From: Clostridia bacterium
GTDB taxonomy: Bacteria; Bacillota; Clostridia; Christensenellales; Aristaeellaceae
Reading direction: 5' to 3'
NCBI GenBank assembly: GCA_017543905.1
Contig: JAFYFC010000009.1
Span: forward strand, 1 to 64,000
Length of the DNA: 64,000 nucleotides
Position numbers and translations under genes: made by a program. This document shows positions 52,987 through 62,040 of the stretch, piece by piece. How positions within the stretch are numbered: the first letter of the stretch is position 1; each line of letters opens with the position of its first letter. A model generated the notes under the pieces. That model made no database searches. It was not told the origin of the DNA and was given only the letters and a program-made list of their open reading frames with translations.

Positions 52987-54900
52987 ATGAAAAGAGTAAT
53001 CGTCAAACGGCTTGCCGCGCTGGCTTTGGCGTGCGCGCTTGCGCCCTGCGTGAGCGCTGCGGCGGAGCTTAGCGCGAAAGCGGCGGACACGTACGTGATA
53101 CCCACGCTGCGCGTGGACTTTGCTGACAAAACGGGCATTCCACTGTTCAAGCGGCAGAACCTGTTCGCGCCCTCGCATTCCTTCGGGGGCGAGATGGCCA
53201 CCGAATTCGTGCGCGACACGTCTCTGCTCAGGGCGCTCGACGCGGAAAGCCTGCGGGTCGACCTGTTTATGGGCAACGGCGGCATAGGCGCGGGGCTCGG
53301 CGCGGGCAGCGCGCAGGACATGACTGCGTCCTTCATGACGACCGACGCGATCTTCCGCCAGCTTTACAAAAACGGCACGCTCCCGTATGTCGTATACTTC
53401 GCCACGCCCTACGCGCTGTTTGACCGCAGCGCCGCGCGCAGCAATTTCTGGCGGTATCCGCCTGCGGATTACGAGGCCTGGGGCAGGCTCTGCGAGGAGA
53501 TCGCCGCGCATTACCGCGCTTTGGGCTGGCCCTTCGCCGCGCACGAAATCTGGAACGAGCCGGACTGGTACGACAACGCGGCGGGCGCGATGGCGTTTTT
53601 CGCCGGAAGCTGGGAGGAGTATATCCGCATATACGAATATGCGTCGAAAGGCATACGGCGCGGCGACCCGTACGCGGCGGTGGGCGGTCTTTCGCTGGCG
53701 ACCTTTTCTAAGGCCTACGGGGACGGCAGGGTGAACGCGTTTTTGGACGCGGTCACGGAAAAGGCGCTGCCGCTGGATTTCATATCCTACCACTGCTACG
53801 ATAACGCAGATTACCGCCGTTACACGCAGGAGGCAAACAGCGCATTGGCGGCTTACGGCGATACTTTTGCTGAAACAGGACTGCATCTGAACGAATTTAA
53901 CGTGGGTCTGTCCGCGTCCGTGACCGCCACGGAAAAATGCGTCGCGCCCATGCTGGACGCTATCTGCTACTTCGTGGAAACGCCGCAGATAACCTCCGTC
54001 AACTGGGCATGCTTCCGGGCTGCCTCCGAGACGAACGTGCAGCTGATCGACAGCCGTGCGGGCAAGCGCTTCGCGGCGTATCACGTGCTGGAATTCTATA
54101 ACGATATGCCCGTGGACCGCGTGCGTCTGGACGCGGCGGACGGAATAAGGGGTCTCGCGTCCGCAGACGGCGCGTGCTGCGCGGCGCTTCTTTACAACCG
54201 CACATGGAGGCAGCGCTCCTTTACCCTCGAGCTTAGCGGCGTTCCGTTTGGCAGCGTAGACGTTACGGTATATGGCATAGACCGCGAGCATTCCAATTAC
54301 GGCGTGAACGGCGGAGACGACGCGGCGGCAGTGATATACCGCGCGGAGGGGCTGAGCGGATCTGAGCTCAGGCTTAAGTGCGAGCTGCCCAGCGGGGCGG
54401 CGATGTACGTAAAGCTGACGCCCGCAGACGCGCAGGAGGAACGCACGCCGCCTTCTCAGCTTACAGACGGCAGGGCGCTTCAGGGCGGCACAGCGACGGT
54501 GCTCAGACGGGAGTACCTGTTTGAAAACCGCGCAAGCACCATGTTTTCGGAATTCGATTTAGCTTCGTTCACGGCGTGGGCGGGCATGGGCGACGCAGAC
54601 GAGGGTTTGAGCCGGGGCAGCGTCTATCTTGCAAACGTGACTGATACGCTTTACGCTTATCCGGAGCTTACACGTTCCTGCGGCGTGCTGCCGAACTGCT
54701 TTCTCACGGCGTGCTATCTGGATATGCAGGGCGAGATACTCGCCGAGCAGAGCTTTTCTGCCCGGGACGGCACGCTGACGCCCGGAGAAACGCTTTATCT
54801 GCGCGCGCCGGATGGCTTCGACGGGGTGCTCAGGCTGACCTACGGCATAGAATCCGCCGGTGCGGATCAGACGCTTAAAATCAGATTCCGCGGAGAATAA
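52987..54900 (+). CDS. Secreted clan GH-A glycoside hydrolase, GH39-like
   Basis: 637 residues from ATG 52987 (M-K-R); ATG 52978 is an equal alternative, and neither has a clear ribosome binding site. Signal peptide ends near S-A-A-A-E. The TIM barrel (about 40-400) has the acid/base Glu in H-E-I-W-N-E-P-D-W (E191) and the nucleophile in H-L-N-E-F-N-V-G (E303), with Y-H-C-Y-D between them; this matches GH39 and relatives. C-terminal beta domains follow. GH39 members act on beta-xylosides, alpha-iduronides, arabinosides or galactosides. Substrate here unknown; context suggests plant cell-wall glycan. Confidence 0.8.
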   Translation: MKRVIVKRLAALALACALAPCVSAAAELSAKAADTYVIPTLRVDFADKTGIPLFKRQNLFAPSHSFGGEMATEFVRDTSLLRALDAESLRVDLFMGNGGIGAGLGAGSAQDMTASFMTTDAIFRQLYKNGTLPYVVYFATPYALFDRSAARSNFWRYPPADYEAWGRLCEEIAAHYRALGWPFAAHEIWNEPDWYDNAAGAMAFFAGSWEEYIRIYEYASKGIRRGDPYAAVGGLSLATFSKAYGDGRVNAFLDAVTEKALPLDFISYHCYDNADYRRYTQEANSALAAYGDTFAETGLHLNEFNVGLSASVTATEKCVAPMLDAICYFVETPQITSVNWACFRAASETNVQLIDSRAGKRFAAYHVLEFYNDMPVDRVRLDAADGIRGLASADGACCAALLYNRTWRQRSFTLELSGVPFGSVDVTVYGIDREHSNYGVNGGDDAAAVIYRAEGLSGSELRLKCELPSGAAMYVKLTPADAQEERTPPSQLTDGRALQGGTATVLRREYLFENRASTMFSEFDLASFTAWAGMGDADEGLSRGSVYLANVTDTLYAYPELTRSCGVLPNCFLTACYLDMQGEILAEQSFSARDGTLTPGETLYLRAPDGFDGVLRLTYGIESAGADQTLKIRFRGE

Positions 54901-54905
54901 TGCAT

Positions 54906-56339
54906 ATGAAAACGCTGATAATTCCCCCGTTTCCGGAGGGTCTGGGCAAAGCCGGGGACGCGGAAAAATTAAGAAAACAGGGCGACGAGCCTCACGCCGC
55001 GTGCGAAGAGGGCGTGCGCCTGTCGCCGTGCTGGCGCGTGTTCGCGGACGGACAGGAGGTGCCGGTATACGTTACCCCTGTCACGCGCGGAGGGCCGCAT
55101 TCCTTTGCGTGCCTGCGCTGGGCGGGCGACGAAAAGCTGTTAATAGAGGCCGAGTCCGACAGGGAGATAACCTCGGCAGAGGTATTGCCGGAATCCTACG
55201 CTATAAAGGCGGAGCATTCCCGGCGGCGCGTGCGCTTCGAAACAGCGCGCACGGGGCACGTGACGCTGCTGGTAAACGGCGGCATAGAGAAGCCGCTCAC
55301 GCTGAGCATACTGCCCGTTCGCGAGGAAAAAACGCCCGCGCAGGTCAGGGGGCTGTACTTCGGGCCGGGAGTGCATTCCATAAACGTGTTCGACTTTGAC
55401 GACGGCGATACGATATATCTGGCGGACGGCGCCGTCGTGACCGCGCTGCCCCCGCCGCCCGACGAAAAGCCCACGCGGGAATGCGATTGGGCGAAGCAGC
55501 GCAATTACCGCACCTGCATCTGCGCGGAGGGGAAAAAGCATCTGCGCATAGAGGGAGGGGGCATACTCGACTTTTCGCTGCTTGCGTGGCACGAAAGAAG
55601 CCCGGTAGCCTTCAGAAACTGCGAGGACGTGTGCGTCAGGGACGCCGCGCTCGTGAACGCGCCCGCCTGGAACCTGTGCTTCAGCGGCTGCAGTAACGTC
55701 GCCGCCGAGTTCGTGCGCATATTCGGCTACAGGGAAAACAGCGACGGCATAGACATAGTCAGCACCGAGCAGGCGCGCGTGGACGACTGCTTCCTGCGCA
55801 CGGGCGACGACGCCGTGGTGGTAAAGGCGATGCTGCTGCCGCCGCGCGTGGGCGGACGGGACATACGCTGCCGGAGATGCGTGGTGTGGAACGACAAGGT
55901 GCGCTGTCTGGGCATCGCCGCGGAATCGCGAAACGACATAAGCGACGTATATTTCGGCGACTGCGACGTGATACGCTCCTATGCCGACTGGACGCTCGAA
56001 TTGGGCGCGCTGGTCGTATACATTTCGGACAAGGCGCACGTATCGAACGTGGTATTCGAGGACATCCGCATAGAGCACGAGGTCCATCTCGCCACGCACG
56101 TGATGGTCACTAAGGACTTCTGGTCGCGCGACGAGGCCGCGGGCTCGATAAGCGGCGTCACGTTCAGAAACATAAAAGTGAAGCCCGCCGTAGGCAGCCG
56201 TCTTGCGGGCTACGACGCGGAGCATACGGTGGAGCGCGTCACGTATGAAAACTATAGCGTGGCCGGCCGCCGCGCGCGCACGCCTGAGGAGGCAATGCTT
56301 GAAATCTGCGCGCACGTAAAGGATACCGCCGTCATATAA
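54906..56339 (+). CDS. Beta-helix glycoside hydrolase, GH28-like, intracellular
   Basis: 477 residues from ATG 54906, ten bases after GGAG; ATG 54900 overlaps the preceding stop and is too close. No signal peptide, so cytosolic, unlike the related 48564 gene product. An N-terminal sandwich (to about 140) precedes L-Y-F-G-P-G-V-H, then the beta-helix. Candidate active-site motifs: N-S-D-G-I-D-I-V near 278 (like N-T-D-G-I-D) and T-G-D-D-A-V-V-V-K near 298. The G-H-G/R-I-K signature is replaced by L-G-I-A-A-E-S-R. Likely an exo-galacturonidase or related activity on imported oligosaccharides. Confidence 0.8.
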   Translation: MKTLIIPPFPEGLGKAGDAEKLRKQGDEPHAACEEGVRLSPCWRVFADGQEVPVYVTPVTRGGPHSFACLRWAGDEKLLIEAESDREITSAEVLPESYAIKAEHSRRRVRFETARTGHVTLLVNGGIEKPLTLSILPVREEKTPAQVRGLYFGPGVHSINVFDFDDGDTIYLADGAVVTALPPPPDEKPTRECDWAKQRNYRTCICAEGKKHLRIEGGGILDFSLLAWHERSPVAFRNCEDVCVRDAALVNAPAWNLCFSGCSNVAAEFVRIFGYRENSDGIDIVSTEQARVDDCFLRTGDDAVVVKAMLLPPRVGGRDIRCRRCVVWNDKVRCLGIAAESRNDISDVYFGDCDVIRSYADWTLELGALVVYISDKAHVSNVVFEDIRIEHEVHLATHVMVTKDFWSRDEAAGSISGVTFRNIKVKPAVGSRLAGYDAEHTVERVTYENYSVAGRRARTPEEAMLEICAHVKDTAVI

Positions 56340-56406
56340 GCCGTCTGCGCGGCGCTCGTTTATCGCGCGCGGAGATGGCTTTCTTCAGTTTTAATACTCT
56401 TTTCGA

Positions 56407-56435
56407 TTGACTTTTGTGAGCGCCTGCTGTATACT
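56407..56435 (+). promoter_or_regulatory. Promoter of the cobalamin operon
   Basis: TTGACT (56407-56412), exact 17-base spacer, TATACT (56430-56435), placing the transcript start about 15 bases before the riboswitch. Confidence 0.8.
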
Positions 56436-56454
56436 TGACGCGAAAACAGAATAT

Positions 56455-56650
56455 GCAGTTCGGGTGTCCGGGGGCGTTCGCCGCCCGGATGAAAAGGGAA
56501 GCCGGTGAGAATCCGGCGCAACAGCCATTACTGTATTTGGCGCAAGGTCTGCGCAGACGCCATTGAGCTGTGCTCGAGAAGGCGCGCAGGCTGCGGGTAA
56601 GGCCGAGCCATAAGTCAGGAGACCTGCCTGAGCTGCACTGAGCATTGATT
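56455..56650 (+). ncRNA. Cobalamin (adenosylcobalamin-type) riboswitch
   Basis: Contains the near-invariant core A-A-G-G-G-A-A-GCCGGTG-A-G-A-ATCCGGC (56494-56518) with its P-stem, an ACTGT box following at 56530-56534, a peripheral GC-rich arm (56535-56605) and the 3' element AGTCAGGAGACCTGCC (56613-56628), the B12 box of this class. It is followed by an intrinsic terminator 95 bases later and then by the importer genes, so B12 should switch the operon off by premature termination. Confidence 0.95.
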
Positions 56651-56720
56651 TCTTGGGCAAGGGAGAAGGACAGTGCAAAGCCTGAGCCGGCAGCGCGCCG
56701 GTTACGGTTCGTTTGCGTGT

Positions 56721-56750
56721 CCCATTCCGTACGGAATTGGGATTTTTCTT
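56721..56750 (+). terminator. Riboswitch expression-platform terminator
   Basis: CCCATTCC (56721-56728) and GGAATTGGG (56733-56741) pair with one bulged base, followed by ATTTTTCTTT. It lies between riboswitch and the first ATG (56788), the right place for transcription attenuation. Confidence 0.8.
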
Positions 56751-56787
56751 TGGCTTGCCCGGAAAAATAAAGCTTTGGAGGCATCCA

Positions 56788-57900
56788 ATGAAACGTTTAC
56801 CCGCAGCGCTCATTCTCGTTCTCGCGCTTCTTCTGACCTGTCTGCCGGCCTTCGCCGAAGACACCGGTCTCACCGTCACCGATTCGCTCAAGCTCGAATA
56901 CGCTACGCAGTTCAGCGTCGACTTCTGTGAAGGCGGCTACAGCCTGATCACGATCAAAAACGACGGCGCGCGCTTTCTGACTGTTCCTGACGGCGCAGCT
57001 GTTCCCGCGAACCTGCCGGAGGACATAGTTCCGCTGCAGCTGTCGCTTTCTAACCTGCTGATTTCCTCTACGCCCACCGTGTCGCTGATAAACGCCATCG
57101 GCGCGTTGGACGCGGTCGCGACCACCACTCAGGAGTACGACGGCTGGTATATCGACGAGGTGAAGGCCGCGATGGACGCGGGCAAGCTCGCCTATATCGG
57201 CAGCTACAAGGCGCTGGATTTCGAGGCGCTCACCGTGAACAAGCCTCCGTTCTCGGTGTTTTCCACGATGCTCGACAGCGTGCCTGAGGTGGCGGAAAAG
57301 CTGACGGAGCTGGGCATTCCCTATATGCGCGACTGCTCCACCTACGAAAGCCATCCTCTGGGACGCATGGAGTGGATAAAGCTCTACGGCGTGCTGCTGG
57401 GCCGCGAGGAGGAGGCTCAGGCGCATTTCGACGCGCAGAAGGCGCTGATCGAATCCATACCCGACGAGTCCACCGGCAAAACCGTGGCGATGTTCTACAT
57501 CACCTCCAAGGGCGATCTCTACACCCGCCGCGCGGGCGACTATATGGTCAAAATGCTCGAGCTTGCGGGCGGCGTTTACGCGATGCCCGATTTAGAGCCT
57601 GACGTAAGCGGCACCAGGAAGATAGAGGCGGAGCAGTTCTTTATGGACGCGTGGGATTCCGACTATATCGTATACATCTGGTCTATGGGCGGAAAGCCCG
57701 CCACGATGGAGGACTTTATCGCGCGCAGTCCGGTGCTGGCGGACTTCAAGGCCGTCAAGCAGGGCAACGTCTGGTTCACCACTCCCGACTATTTCCAGAT
57801 CTCGGACACGCTGGGCGCGATGATACTCGACTTCAACAAAATGCTCACGAACGACGATCCTTCGGTTACGGAGTTCACGTATCTGTTTAAGCTTCCATGA
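56788..57900 (+). CDS. Cobalamin/corrinoid ABC binding protein, BtuF-like
   Basis: 370 residues, signal peptide ending near A-F-A-E, no lipobox. Class III (Fe3+/B12) binding-protein fold: F-S-V-D-F-C-E-G-G-Y-S-L-I as the first strand, two lobes joined by a long helix, with H-P-L-G-R-M-E-W-I-K-L-Y-G in the hinge. GGAG lies ten bases before the ATG. It is directly downstream of the riboswitch, so the ligand is most likely a cobamide or precursor. The binding protein at 62041 is a paralogue sharing those two motifs. Confidence 0.88.
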   Translation: MKRLPAALILVLALLLTCLPAFAEDTGLTVTDSLKLEYATQFSVDFCEGGYSLITIKNDGARFLTVPDGAAVPANLPEDIVPLQLSLSNLLISSTPTVSLINAIGALDAVATTTQEYDGWYIDEVKAAMDAGKLAYIGSYKALDFEALTVNKPPFSVFSTMLDSVPEVAEKLTELGIPYMRDCSTYESHPLGRMEWIKLYGVLLGREEEAQAHFDAQKALIESIPDESTGKTVAMFYITSKGDLYTRRAGDYMVKMLELAGGVYAMPDLEPDVSGTRKIEAEQFFMDAWDSDYIVYIWSMGGKPATMEDFIARSPVLADFKAVKQGNVWFTTPDYFQISDTLGAMILDFNKMLTNDDPSVTEFTYLFKLP

Positions 57901-58928
57901 CGAAAAAGCTGACCGCCCTGCGCGCAGGACTCGTATTTGTCCTTCTGACGCTTGCGCTTATCGTGCTGCTGGTATTAAACGTGAATATCGGCTCGCAGCC
58001 GATATCCCCGCTTGAGGTGCTGCGCATCGTGCTAAGCGGCGGGCCTGACGGCTCGCCGGAAAGCGTCATCATATGGAAAATACGCATGCCGCGCCTGCTT
58101 ACGGCGCTGGTGCTGGGCGGCGCGCTGTCCGTTTCGGGCTTTCTGCTGCAGACGTTTTTCAGAAATCCCATCGCGGGGCCTTACGTGCTGGGCATCTCCT
58201 CGGGCGCGAAGCTGCTCGTGGGTCTGGTCATGATCTACGGGCTGAGGTTTTTCCCCAGCGTGCCCTTCTGGGCGCAGATGGCGGCAGCGTTTGCGGGCTC
58301 GATGCTCGTGACGGCGCTTGTGCTGCTGTTTTCGCAGCGCGTCAGAAGCATGACTACGCTGCTGGTCGTGGGCATCATGATCGGCAGCGTCTGTAACGCG
58401 ATCACGGATTTTTTCGTGACGTTCGCAGACGATGCGAAGGTCGCGAACCTGCACGAGTGGACGCTGGGCAAATTCGGCGCGGTCAAGTGGGACGATTTAA
58501 ACGTGATATCGCTGGTCGTGCTCGTCGCCTTCGCTCTGTCCTTTCTGCTGTCCAAGCCGATCTCGGCGTATCGGCTGGGCGAAAACTACGCGCGCAGCAT
58601 GGGCGTAAACGTAAAGCTGTTCCGCGTGGCGCTGATCGGGCTGTCCAGCGTGCTGTCCGCCTGCGTAACGGCGCTCTCGGGGCCTATCTCGTTCGTGGGA
58701 GTGGCGGTGCCGCATATGACGAAGCTGTTTTTCGGCACGTCCAGGCCTTCGCTGATAATCCCCGGCTCGTTTTTGCTGGGCGGCGCGTTCTGCATGGGCT
58801 GCGATCTGATCGCGCGCACCGCGTTCGCGCCGACAGAGCTCGCGATCAGCACCGTGACGGCGGTATTCGGCGCGCCGGTAGTGATTGCGCTTATGATAAG
58901 CAGGCAAAGGAGGCGGACGGATGGCTGA
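57897..58928 (+). CDS. btuC: FecCD/BtuC-type ABC permease
   Basis: 343 residues, about ten membrane helices. R-M-P-R-L-L-T-A-L-V-L-G-G-A-L near residue 62 and N-P-I-A-G-P-Y-V-L-G-I-S-S-G-A near residue 92 are signatures of this family, and G-P-I-S-F-V-G-V-A-V-P-H near 262 is the ATPase-coupling region. Type II import channel for corrinoids, hemes or siderophores. Overlaps the binding-protein stop by four bases and the ATPase start by eight. The symbol reflects the riboswitch context, not a direct test. Confidence 0.9.
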   Translation: MTKKLTALRAGLVFVLLTLALIVLLVLNVNIGSQPISPLEVLRIVLSGGPDGSPESVIIWKIRMPRLLTALVLGGALSVSGFLLQTFFRNPIAGPYVLGISSGAKLLVGLVMIYGLRFFPSVPFWAQMAAAFAGSMLVTALVLLFSQRVRSMTTLLVVGIMIGSVCNAITDFFVTFADDAKVANLHEWTLGKFGAVKWDDLNVISLVVLVAFALSFLLSKPISAYRLGENYARSMGVNVKLFRVALIGLSSVLSACVTALSGPISFVGVAVPHMTKLFFGTSRPSLIIPGSFLLGGAFCMGCDLIARTAFAPTELAISTVTAVFGAPVVIALMISRQRRRTDG

Positions 58929-60036
58929 TAAGCCGGTGTTCGCCGCGGAAAAGCTGTGCGTCGGCTATCGCGGCAAAGCGCTGATCAGCGGCATAGACTT
59001 AAGCCTCGGGCGCGGACAGATACTCGCGCTCATCGGGCCGAACGGCGCGGGCAAGTCCACCATATTAAAAACGGTGACGGGACAACTGCCCGCGATCTCA
59101 GGCAAAACGCTCATAGAGGGGCGCGCGCTTACGCAGTGGCCGCGCGCAGAGCTGGCAAGAAAGCTGGCCGTGGTGCTCACGGAGCGCGTGCAACCGGAAA
59201 TGATGACCTGCTTCGAGGTCGCCGCGATGGGGCGCTATCCGTATACGGGGCGCTTCGGCGCGCTCTCGTCAAAGGACAAAGACGTCGTATGGGACACGCT
59301 CAGGCGCGTGCAGGCGGACGACATAGCCGACCGGGATTTCGGTCAGATCAGCGACGGTCAGAGACAGCGCATACTGCTTGCGCGCGCGCTCTGCCAGCAG
59401 CCGGAGGTGCTCGTGCTGGACGAGCCCACTTCGTTTTTGGACATACACAACAAGATCGAGCTGCTCGACATACTGCTCGAAACCGCGCGCGTAAAGCGCA
59501 CCGCCGTAATACTTTCGCTGCATGAAATCGACCTTGCCGAAAAGGTGGCCGATCTCGTCATGTGCGTAAAGGGAGAGCGCGCCGAAGCGCCGGGCAGAGC
59601 GGACGAGGTGTTCACTGACGCGCATATAAAGGAGCTTTACGGGCTTGATCGCGGCAGCTATCTGGTGAGCCGGGGCAGCGTGGAGCTGGTAAAGCCGGAG
59701 GGCAGGCCGCGCGTGTTCGTGCTGGGCGGCGCGGGCAGCGGGCTCAGGCTTTACCGGGAGCTGCAGAAAAAGCGCATACCCTTCTGCGCGGGCATACTCT
59801 GTAAAAACGACATGGAATACGAGGTCGCTCGCGCCCTCGCGCAAACGGTCGTCAGCGCAGGCGCGTTCGAGACCGCGGACGAGGAAACGAAGCGCCGCGC
59901 GCTCAAGCTCATGCGCGAATGCGGCGCGGTGCTCGCCGCGGACAGAAGCGGCAATAAGCTGAACGCCGGACTGCTCGAGGCCGCTAGACAGCACAAACTG
60001 AAAATCCTGTTCTCCGCAGGAGAACTGGAAGAATAA
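58921..60036 (+). CDS. btuD: BtuD/FecE-type ATPase with extra C-terminal domain
   Basis: 371 residues; the ATPase core takes 1-250 and about 110 residues are added. Walker A G-P-N-G-A-G-K-S-T (39-47), a signature variant I-S-D-G-Q (144-148), Walker B V-L-V-L-D-E-P and the switch His in S-L-H-E-I. The added region (263-371) begins R-V-F-V-L-G-G-A-G-S-G and looks like a small nucleotide-binding alpha/beta domain. I recall it on clostridial corrinoid ATPases, function unknown. It follows the permease in the B12 operon and drives uptake. Confidence 0.9.
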   Translation: MADKPVFAAEKLCVGYRGKALISGIDLSLGRGQILALIGPNGAGKSTILKTVTGQLPAISGKTLIEGRALTQWPRAELARKLAVVLTERVQPEMMTCFEVAAMGRYPYTGRFGALSSKDKDVVWDTLRRVQADDIADRDFGQISDGQRQRILLARALCQQPEVLVLDEPTSFLDIHNKIELLDILLETARVKRTAVILSLHEIDLAEKVADLVMCVKGERAEAPGRADEVFTDAHIKELYGLDRGSYLVSRGSVELVKPEGRPRVFVLGGAGSGLRLYRELQKKRIPFCAGILCKNDMEYEVARALAQTVVSAGAFETADEETKRRALKLMRECGAVLAADRSGNKLNAGLLEAARQHKLKILFSAGELEE

Positions 60037-60055
60037 ACAACAGGAGGAACGAACC

Positions 60056-60985
60056 ATGAAACGTTTGCTGTCACTTATACTTGCGCTCGTGCTCGCGTGC
60101 GGCTGCGTCTGCGCCTGGGCTTAGGAAGAGGACGAAGAGAATTACGAGACCGGCGACGCGAGTCTCGATCTCGTGCGCAACGAGGACGAAATCGGCGAGA
60201 AGGAGCTGCTCGTGGTCTCCTTCGGCACCAGCTTCAACGACAGCCGCAGGCTGACGATAGGCGGCATCGAGGCGGCCATAGACGAAGCGGTCGAGGATTA
60301 CGCTGTGCGCCGCGCGTTCACCGCGCAGATCATAATCGATCACGTCGAGAGGCGCGACGGCATCCACATAGACAACGTCGAGGAAGCGCTCGACCGTGCC
60401 GTCGCAAACGGCGTGAAGCTGCTTGTCGTGCAGCCCACGCACCTCATGCACGGCTTTGAATACGACGAGCTTATAGAGCTGCTCGCCGGCTATGCCGATG
60501 CGTTCGAGCAGATCGTTGTCGTGGAGCCGCTGCTCACCAGCGACGAGGATTTCGACCGTGTAGCGGACATCATGATCGACCTCGTGAAGGATTATGACGA
60601 CGGCAAGACCGCCCTCGTGTACATGGGACACGGCACCGAGCACGAGTACAACAGGATTTATGCGCAGATGCAGGACGTGCTTGGCGCGAAGGACGCCGCG
60701 AATTACTATATCGGCACCGTGGAGGCCGAGCCCTCCATCGACACCGTGCTTGAGGCGATCACGGACAAGGGCTACACCCGCGTGGTGCTCAGGGACATGA
60801 TGGTAGTGTGCGGCGACCATGCCAACAACGACATGGCGGGCGACGAGGAGGATTCGTGGAAATCCGTATTCACCGCGGCAGGCTACGAGGTCGTGTGCGT
60901 GATGGAGGGTCTCGGACAGGTGCCCGCGATCCAGCAGATATACGTCGAGCACGCGCTGGCGGCGATTGCGCAGACCGCAGAATAA
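60056..60985 (+). pseudogene. cbiK: Exported CbiK-type sirohydrochlorin cobaltochelatase, interrupted by in-frame TAG
   Basis: From ATG 60056 (AGGAGG upstream) a 22-residue signal peptide M-K-R-L-L-S to C-A-W-A runs straight into TAG at 60122-60124, then the same frame continues for 287 codons. The body is CbiK: L-L-V-V-S-F-G-T-S, Q-P-T-H-L-M-H-G, Y-M-G-H-G-T-E-H with a likely metal His, and V-C-G-D-H-A-N-N-D-M-A-G-D-E with the second. CbiK inserts cobalt into sirohydrochlorin; exported forms are known from Desulfovibrio. The stop would abolish export; GTG 60173 could start a cytosolic form but lacks a clear ribosome binding site. A GAG or CAG to TAG change explains it. Sequencing error is possible. 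Confidence 0.85.
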
Positions 60986-61050
60986 ACGAGAGTTAATCTC
61001 TGGGCTGCCTGCGCAGACCCGGCCTTCCGCTTTGGATAAGAATCAGAAAA

Positions 61051-61094
61051 GCTGACGAGTGCAAAGCTCCGTTCGGGCTTTGCGCCCCGTCGGC
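61051..61094 (+). other. Nested stem-loop ahead of the secreted-protein gene
   Basis: Outer arms GCTGACG (61051-61057) and CGTCGGC (61088-61094) enclose GCAAAGC/GCTTTGC (61061-61067 with 61077-61083) and an inner CCG/CGG. No T-run follows. It lies in the 151-base gap after the cbiK stop and may be an mRNA-processing or folding element. Confidence 0.5.
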
Positions 61095-61136
61095 AGCCCG
61101 CTTTCGGACCCGATTAAAACCGATAAGGACACATGC

Positions 61137-62008
61137 ATGAAAAGAATCGTTTGCGTTATACTGTGCGCAGCGCTGCTTATCTGCGCGCAGACGTTTGCCG
61201 AAGACGCGCCGATCGGCTCCGTCGCCACGCAGGACGAAATGACGGACGTGATCGATATGAACCTTGACGGCGCCGCGCCCGTTACCGCGGACATGCTGAA
61301 CGACGGAGAGTATTTTGCATTGGTGGATTCGTCCTCCGCAATGTTCAAAACCGTCGGCTGCGCGCTTACCGTGCAGGACGGGAGCATGACGGCGCGGCTA
61401 TACATGAAAAGCAGGGCGTACAGCTATATATACGCGGGGACGGCGCAGGAGGCCGCCTCTACGCCTGCAGGCCGCCTGATACCGCTTTCAGAGGACGAAA
61501 ACGGGCTGTATTTCGAGCTGCCGCTCAGCGCGCTGGACAGCGCGTATACCTGCGCCGCGCTCAGCCACAGAAAACAGGCGTGGTATCCGCGCACGCTCGT
61601 TTTCAGATCCGATTCGCTGCCCCTTGACGCGTTCAAGGCGGAATACCTGACTACGCCCGCTGCGCTCGCGCTGGCGGACGGCGTGTACGAGTGCGCCGCA
61701 GTGCTTGAGGGCAAGGGCAAACGGGCGTCGTGTCGCCGGCAGATATTACGTTTATAAACGGTATCTGCACGGCGCGCCTCGTGTTTACCACGTCCAAGAT
61801 TGACTATATTCTTTTAAACGACGAAAAATATCTGCCCGTCTCCGCCGAAGGAGGCGCGGCGTTCGATATACCGGTCGAAGTATTCGACCGGAAAATCGCC
61901 CTGACCGTCGACTCGACGGCCATCAAGCCCGCGTCAGAGGTTCAATACAGTCTTACGTTCTTCTCTGACACGCTTGTGCCCGCCGCAGGTGAACGCGGCG
62001 GCGAATGA
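61137..62008 (+). pseudogene. Secreted two-domain protein of the B12 operon, one-base frameshift
   Basis: Signal peptide 1-21 (ending F-A-E-D), then domain 1 (about 45-175, with S-S-S-A-M-F-K-T-V and D-G-S-M-T-A-R-L-Y-M) and domain 2. The frame breaks near 61728: upstream reads L-A-D-G-V-Y-E-C-A-A-V-L-E-G-K-G-K-R-A-S, and the continuation V-S-P-A-D-I-T-F-I-N-G lies in the next frame from 61730. One missing base restores a 290-residue protein. The join is confirmed by the same domain in the 62041 product, where L-S-D-G-E-Y runs through T-G-G-T-G-R without a break. I cannot name the domain; I take it as a surface ligand-binding sandwich. Confidence 0.78.
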
Positions 62009-62040
62009 AGCGCGTTTGCCTGCCTGAGGGAGGACATACA

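Noticed and set aside
60122..60124. TAG as a reassigned sense codon
   Set aside because: The FtsX permease gene at 21692-22996 ends at TAG, and no other gene here has an internal in-frame TAG.
61720..61740. Programmed frameshifting in the secreted-protein gene
   Set aside because: No slippery heptamer, internal ribosome-binding-like signal or downstream pseudoknot of the usual type is seen; a second independent frameshift in cbiH favours mutation or error.
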